Shown here in pieces: positions 59,801-64,000 of a stretch of 64,000 nucleotides of DNA. The notes beneath the pieces are model-generated. The model worked only from the letters and a program-made list of their open reading frames with translations, was not told the origin of the DNA and ran no database searches. How positions within the stretch are numbered: position 1 is the first letter of the stretch; every line of letters starts with the position of its first letter. Source of the stretch: Tetrahymena thermophila SB210 (taxonomy: Eukaryota; Ciliophora; Oligohymenophorea; Hymenostomatida; Tetrahymenidae); NCBI RefSeq assembly GCF_000189635.1, contig NW_002476353.1, positions 248,001 through 312,000 of the forward strand. Reading direction: 5' to 3'. A program made the translations under genes and the position numbers.

Positions 59801-61069
59801 TAGAGTAATTAACAACAATACGTATCAATCCCTCTTTACTTACAAGAAATTGATTAAAAGTCCAATATGGACTCTAAAATTAAATAAAAGTAACATCTTT
59901 TATTCCCTTTAGAAGAGTAAAAAGAGAAAATTCAAAGTAAAATAAAAAGCAAGGAACTTAAATTATACCTGATAAACTCTCAAAAAACGTTTTAGTATTT
60001 CAAAGACTAAAAAGGTATTGATTAAATAAATTAAGATCCCAAAAACAAATAAACATTCTAACCAAGGAGCTCTTTTTCTTTGCTATCAAATCAATACAAT
60101 TAAGAATCTCAAACAAATTTTGCTCAAAATTTGGAAACAGTAAATGAGAACACGTTTAAAAATTAAATTATTAATAATTCAATTAATAAATTAAATAATT
60201 AGGTTGATTTGATTTTCGACCACAAATTAATAAAGTAATCAACATCTACAGTCCAATCTGTATATGATGAAAACTCAAAAATACTTCCAAAAGTTAGGAA
60301 TAACTCTGAAACAACCCACAAAAACATAAAATACTAACAGTAACTAAACGAATTAAACATACTAAACAAATTAAAAATTAGTGAGTCATGTATTTTGAAT
60401 ACAAAAACTACCAATTTCTTTAATCGCTGTAACCACATAAACGATATAAATAAATCTTAATTTTCTTAAGTAGACGAACTAGAACTTAATGAATTAAATA
60501 AAGATGATGCAGTGTTCTCAAACTATAAAAACTCCGTTAATGAATAAAATTCTCCAATACTAAATCCTCATCTAGCTCACCGCTCTTACAATAGAAAAAG
60601 TTAGAGTTTGAGATAAAGCTTTTATAAAAATAGTCAGAATTTTAATTCAAATAGTAATACAAGTTTTACCACTATACATAATTCCTAACTAATTCAGTCC
60701 AACTGCTTTAATAAAGACACCCTTAACAGTAATCTTTAATCAGAACTCTCATATCAAGCAAAGTATCATTTCAATAATATCAAGAGACCAAAAGAAAGTA
60801 TATCAGCTGAAATGCATTAGCTCAAAACCTTACAAAAAAATTAATTCAATTTCTCAAAGAAAAATGTATTTTTTAAATCGGATAATCTTTAGAAAAATAC
60901 TGATTTGACTAAAGCTTTCAATCACTAATTTATCATAATATAAAGTGAATAAAATTAAAAGAACAAAATTTTTGAGAATTTAAAAAAAATTTAAGGAAAA
61001 AACTATTCTAATGATTAATAGTTCCAGCAAAAAATGTTTGTTGTTAAAAGAAACCTTTATCATAACTGA
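56886..61069 (+). CDS. Protein with two cyclic-nucleotide-binding domains and a long disordered tail
   Basis: Exons 56886-56969, 57037-57481, 57613-57812, 57869-58091, 58181-58553, 58610-59040, then a tentative 59110-59206, and 59365-61069 (TGA 61067-61069): 1186 codons if the small exon is right. Introns 56-131 bp. First CNB domain (about residues 75-190): ILSSSQIISFNKGQKIVKIG, EYFYLIISGYCSVFI, TFGELGLIHPNGLRSSEI. The segment FGELGLIHPNGLRSSE is the phosphate-binding cassette with Glu and Arg kept, so nucleotide binding is plausible. Second domain (about 205-370): SVYSQGESPESGIFFILKGE, VLSAGCSFGEEEVVLNKKRE; its cassette is degenerate. There is no kinase, channel or exchange-factor domain. 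The remaining 750 or so residues are charged, N/Q/S-rich and largely disordered. This resembles ciliary CNB proteins of the CNBD2 type more than kinase regulatory subunits, but the assignment is open. Confidence 0.75.
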
Positions 61070-64000
61070 AATTATTCCCAAATAAGTATTAATTTGTAAA
61101 CATTTATCTATATAATTTATTGTTTATTTATTTTTAAAATTATTTGATTTCATATATATTATATTAATTCAATGGTTTGCTTGACTATATTTTATTCTAT
61201 ATTTTACTATGTTGTTATATACTAACAATTAAAATTTTTTTTATTTAGAACTTTATGAGCTTGTTTATTTTTATTTCCATAATTATTTTCAGTCTTTTTA
61301 TTTAATTCAACTTAAGAAAAAAAATAAAAATAGCATTTAATATAAATGTGGCTAACTTAATTAGCAAAATTTAGTTCATTTTCTTTATAAATTTTTAACT
61401 TTTCAAAAGGTATTTTAATCTTAAATAGCTATTTCCCCTATTTTTTAATTTAAAATTTCCTTTTCTTTCTATATAGATTTATTTAAATGTTATCATTATA
61501 CTATACTGATTTCTAATAAAATTTATTTTATAAATAAAGTGGATCATTTTAAAAAAATCTTTTTAAATAAATTAATATTCTAAATTCATTAAAGAAATGA
61601 AAATTAATCTATTAATACACAAATTCATTGTTTTAAATTCATCTGATCGGTCTTATCTAATCATATGCATTTTAATAAAAATATATTTAAGTTTATCTTA
61701 TTGTTTTTCTTGTCTTTTATAATCAGACCTGATTGATCAAGGCTAATTATTACATGCAATAATGGATATTGTCGATTAATTTATGAATTTACTTTTAAAA
61801 AATTTATTTAATTTTAGAAATTTAAATTGATTATTAGTTTTTCTGAGTTCTTATTTTTTGGTAATCAAGCTCTCTAAAATTAATTGAAGCTTTTATTATT
61901 TGTTATTCATTGAAAAATTGGCTGATTTATATGATTTTTCCTTTTAATATTATGGTTATTAGGTTTTGGTAATTATTAAGTTTTTACAATGTTTGATTAA
62001 TATTTTATGTGACAGATTAAGATATTAGCATTAAATATTTTGTTATCGTTTAATTATAATAATTAATTAAGAATGATATGCATTTTTAAATTTACTTTTG
62101 TCATTATTAAATTTTTGATCTTTTAATTTTTCAAATTAAATTTAACACAAATATGTTAAAAATATTAATAAAAAGATTTTTAATTTTATTAAATTAGTTA
62201 GTCAAATTACAAGTCAAAAAATTTTATATTAATTTCAGTAATTCACTTTTTTTAAATAAGTTGATTGGTAGAGTCGGTTCACAAGTTAACTTACCTAGAG
62301 AAATACAATTTAAAAATAACCTCAACTTTTTTAAAAAATAATAAGATTTTCAATTTAATTATTATCTACTATTACTAAAATAACATTTTTAAATTCTCTC
62401 TAATTTCATTTTAGTTGATTATAAGATGGTGATATTTTTTAAAATAGCAATATTAGAAATCGAGAATACAATTATTAAATGAAGTTTTAAAATTATTTTT
62501 GTGCATTAATTAAATAATTACGAAATACAATATTTAAATACGAATTTATTAGATTTATTGATACAAATTTATAGATATACTTTATGGCGATGATCATATT
62601 TTATAATTTTATCTACAAAAATATAACTTTTGCTTATGTATTTTTTTTGTAAATTGTTAAAAATAAAATATTATCTTAAATTATAAATAATAAAATTAAT
62701 AATTAAATGCTTTATTTTCCTTCAATAAAAAGAATTTATTTATTTATCTTTTGCTTTTATTGCCATCTTATACTTTTTAATTAATTCTAATCATAAAAAT
62801 TAATTTTACTTATTTACATTTTACTGTTATCATTAAAGCTATTTTATTAATTTTAAAATTATTTATCTATTAAAAATTAGCCTTTTGAAAATTAAGAATT
62901 ATTATCGTTATAATTTTATTAAATTATAAATAAATATTATAATTATTTCATTAAAGAATTATTTACCAAATAAAAAACAAAAAAAATAGTTTTATTTTTG
63001 TTATTTTTAAGTTAAATTAAATTCTAAATAAATTTGAATTAAATAAGTGTAATTAATTAATTGACTTTTAGTCAATCATAAATAAATACAAATCATTATT
63101 TTTAAATCAATTATTAAACGATGAATTATATTTATTAATTCTATTCAAGATCTTAAAGTTAAGTAAAAAGCTGATAACAAATACAAGAATTTTAAATATT
63201 AAAAAAGTAAAGACATTTTAAAAAATTTTACAATAAATTTTATATTATAAAAAATGTTATTAAAAAAAGCACTTTTACTAATAAAATAAATAATATATTT
63301 TAATTGAAAAATATGATTTTTAATTTAGATATTTTAATAATATTTTACTAATAAAATTAAAAAAAAAATAAATTTAAAACACAATAAAATATATTTCTAA
63401 CCAATTTACTAAAATTTAAAAAAATAATTTTATAAAATTTATATTTTAACAAAAAAAATGCTTTATAATTTATTTAAATTATAAATACTCCTTTTTAATA
63501 ATTGGATATACATTTAAAACAAAAAGCGAGCAAATTTAAAATTAAACTTAACATACAAAAGAATAATAAATTAAATAACAAGTAATATCTGTTTGATATT
63601 ACATAATTTTTAATCGAAATAATAATTAAGTCAAAGATTGATCAAATAGTAAATTATCATGTAATTAATCTATTGTCAAAATTAAATATTTTGAACTTAT
63701 TTATTATTGTTAATTTAACGATAAAATATAATTTATTAAAATGAATATATATTAAATTGAATTGATGTATATAACCATATATTATCATCAATCATTTTAG
63801 TCATAAGGAGACTATTTCCCTTTAAAAATGAAATTAAAAATTAGGTTGTTAATAATGTAGAAATAATAAAAATAAATTAGAGATAAGTGTATATTGTTTT
63901 AAAAGTTAAATAATGCTATAAGTTAGGTTTGTATTTATTAATAGATAAATAAATTACATAAATATAATGAATTGTGTTGCTTGCTTTGAATATATATTTT
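61070..64000. other. Gene-free AT-rich end of the window
   Basis: Nearly 3 kb of very AT-rich DNA with long A and T runs. I see no coding frame, tRNA, telomere repeat or chromosome-breakage-like sequence. A slightly more G/C-balanced stretch at 62255-62310 has no recognisable structure. Confidence 0.5.

Noticed and set aside
1-64000. Transposon, Polinton-like or other virus-derived elements
   Set aside because: I looked for transposase, integrase, reverse transcriptase and capsid-type motifs and for long terminal repeats and saw none that could be supported.

Overview
The window is nuclear DNA from a ciliate of the Tetrahymena type. It is very AT-rich, every convincing gene reads TAA and TAG as glutamine and stops only at TGA, and most genes carry small GT...AG introns of about 45-140 bp. 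Ordinary ORF calling under the standard code therefore misses nearly everything. I rebuilt the genes by eye in the ciliate code, using splice phase and family similarity; in each completed model the exon lengths sum to a multiple of three. The species is an inference (Tetrahymena thermophila or a close relative). I saw no telomere repeats, rRNA or tRNA genes, CRISPR arrays, or transposon- or virus-derived genes.

Layout. 0-9 kb (+ strand): the end of an ABCA-type transporter, a small START lipid-transfer protein, a large coiled-coil protein ending in a P-loop domain, and a tiny secreted Cys-rich protein. 9.5-17 kb: a nine-exon Q/N-rich coiled-coil gene (-), then two leucine-rich-repeat genes facing away from each other across a 157-bp gap, one intronless (-) and one with ten exons (+). 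17.6-22 kb: a twin-CX9C mitochondrial-type protein (+) and a RAP-domain protein with a mitochondrial-like N-terminus (-). 22-27 kb is almost gene-free. 27-32 kb: an intronless 637-residue protein of unknown function and the MEMO1 homologue (both +). 32.4-40.9 kb: one 8.5-kb, six-exon gene (-) for a 2676-residue protein with a C2-like and a TBC (Rab-GAP-like) region. 41.7-43.6 kb: glutaryl-CoA dehydrogenase in nine exons (-). 44.5-55.7 kb: an array of five paralogous small genes, all on the - strand, of a family I do not recognise, with a coding-like stretch of unclear status (+) inside it. 56.9-61.1 kb: a protein with two cyclic-nucleotide-binding domains and a long disordered tail (+). 61-64 kb: no gene seen.

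These are independent monocistronic genes, not operons. Housekeeping functions (lysine/tryptophan catabolism by GCDH, mitochondrial RNA metabolism by the RAP protein, mitochondrial CX9C protein, MEMO1, TBC/C2 trafficking) are mixed with lineage-specific genes. The most novel item is the five-gene array, whose order (subtypes B-A-B-A-A) and shared flanks suggest duplication of a two-gene unit. Many spacers hold diverged tandem repeats of about 135-370 bp. Roughly a third of the reconstructed introns end in AAG instead of TAG or CAG.
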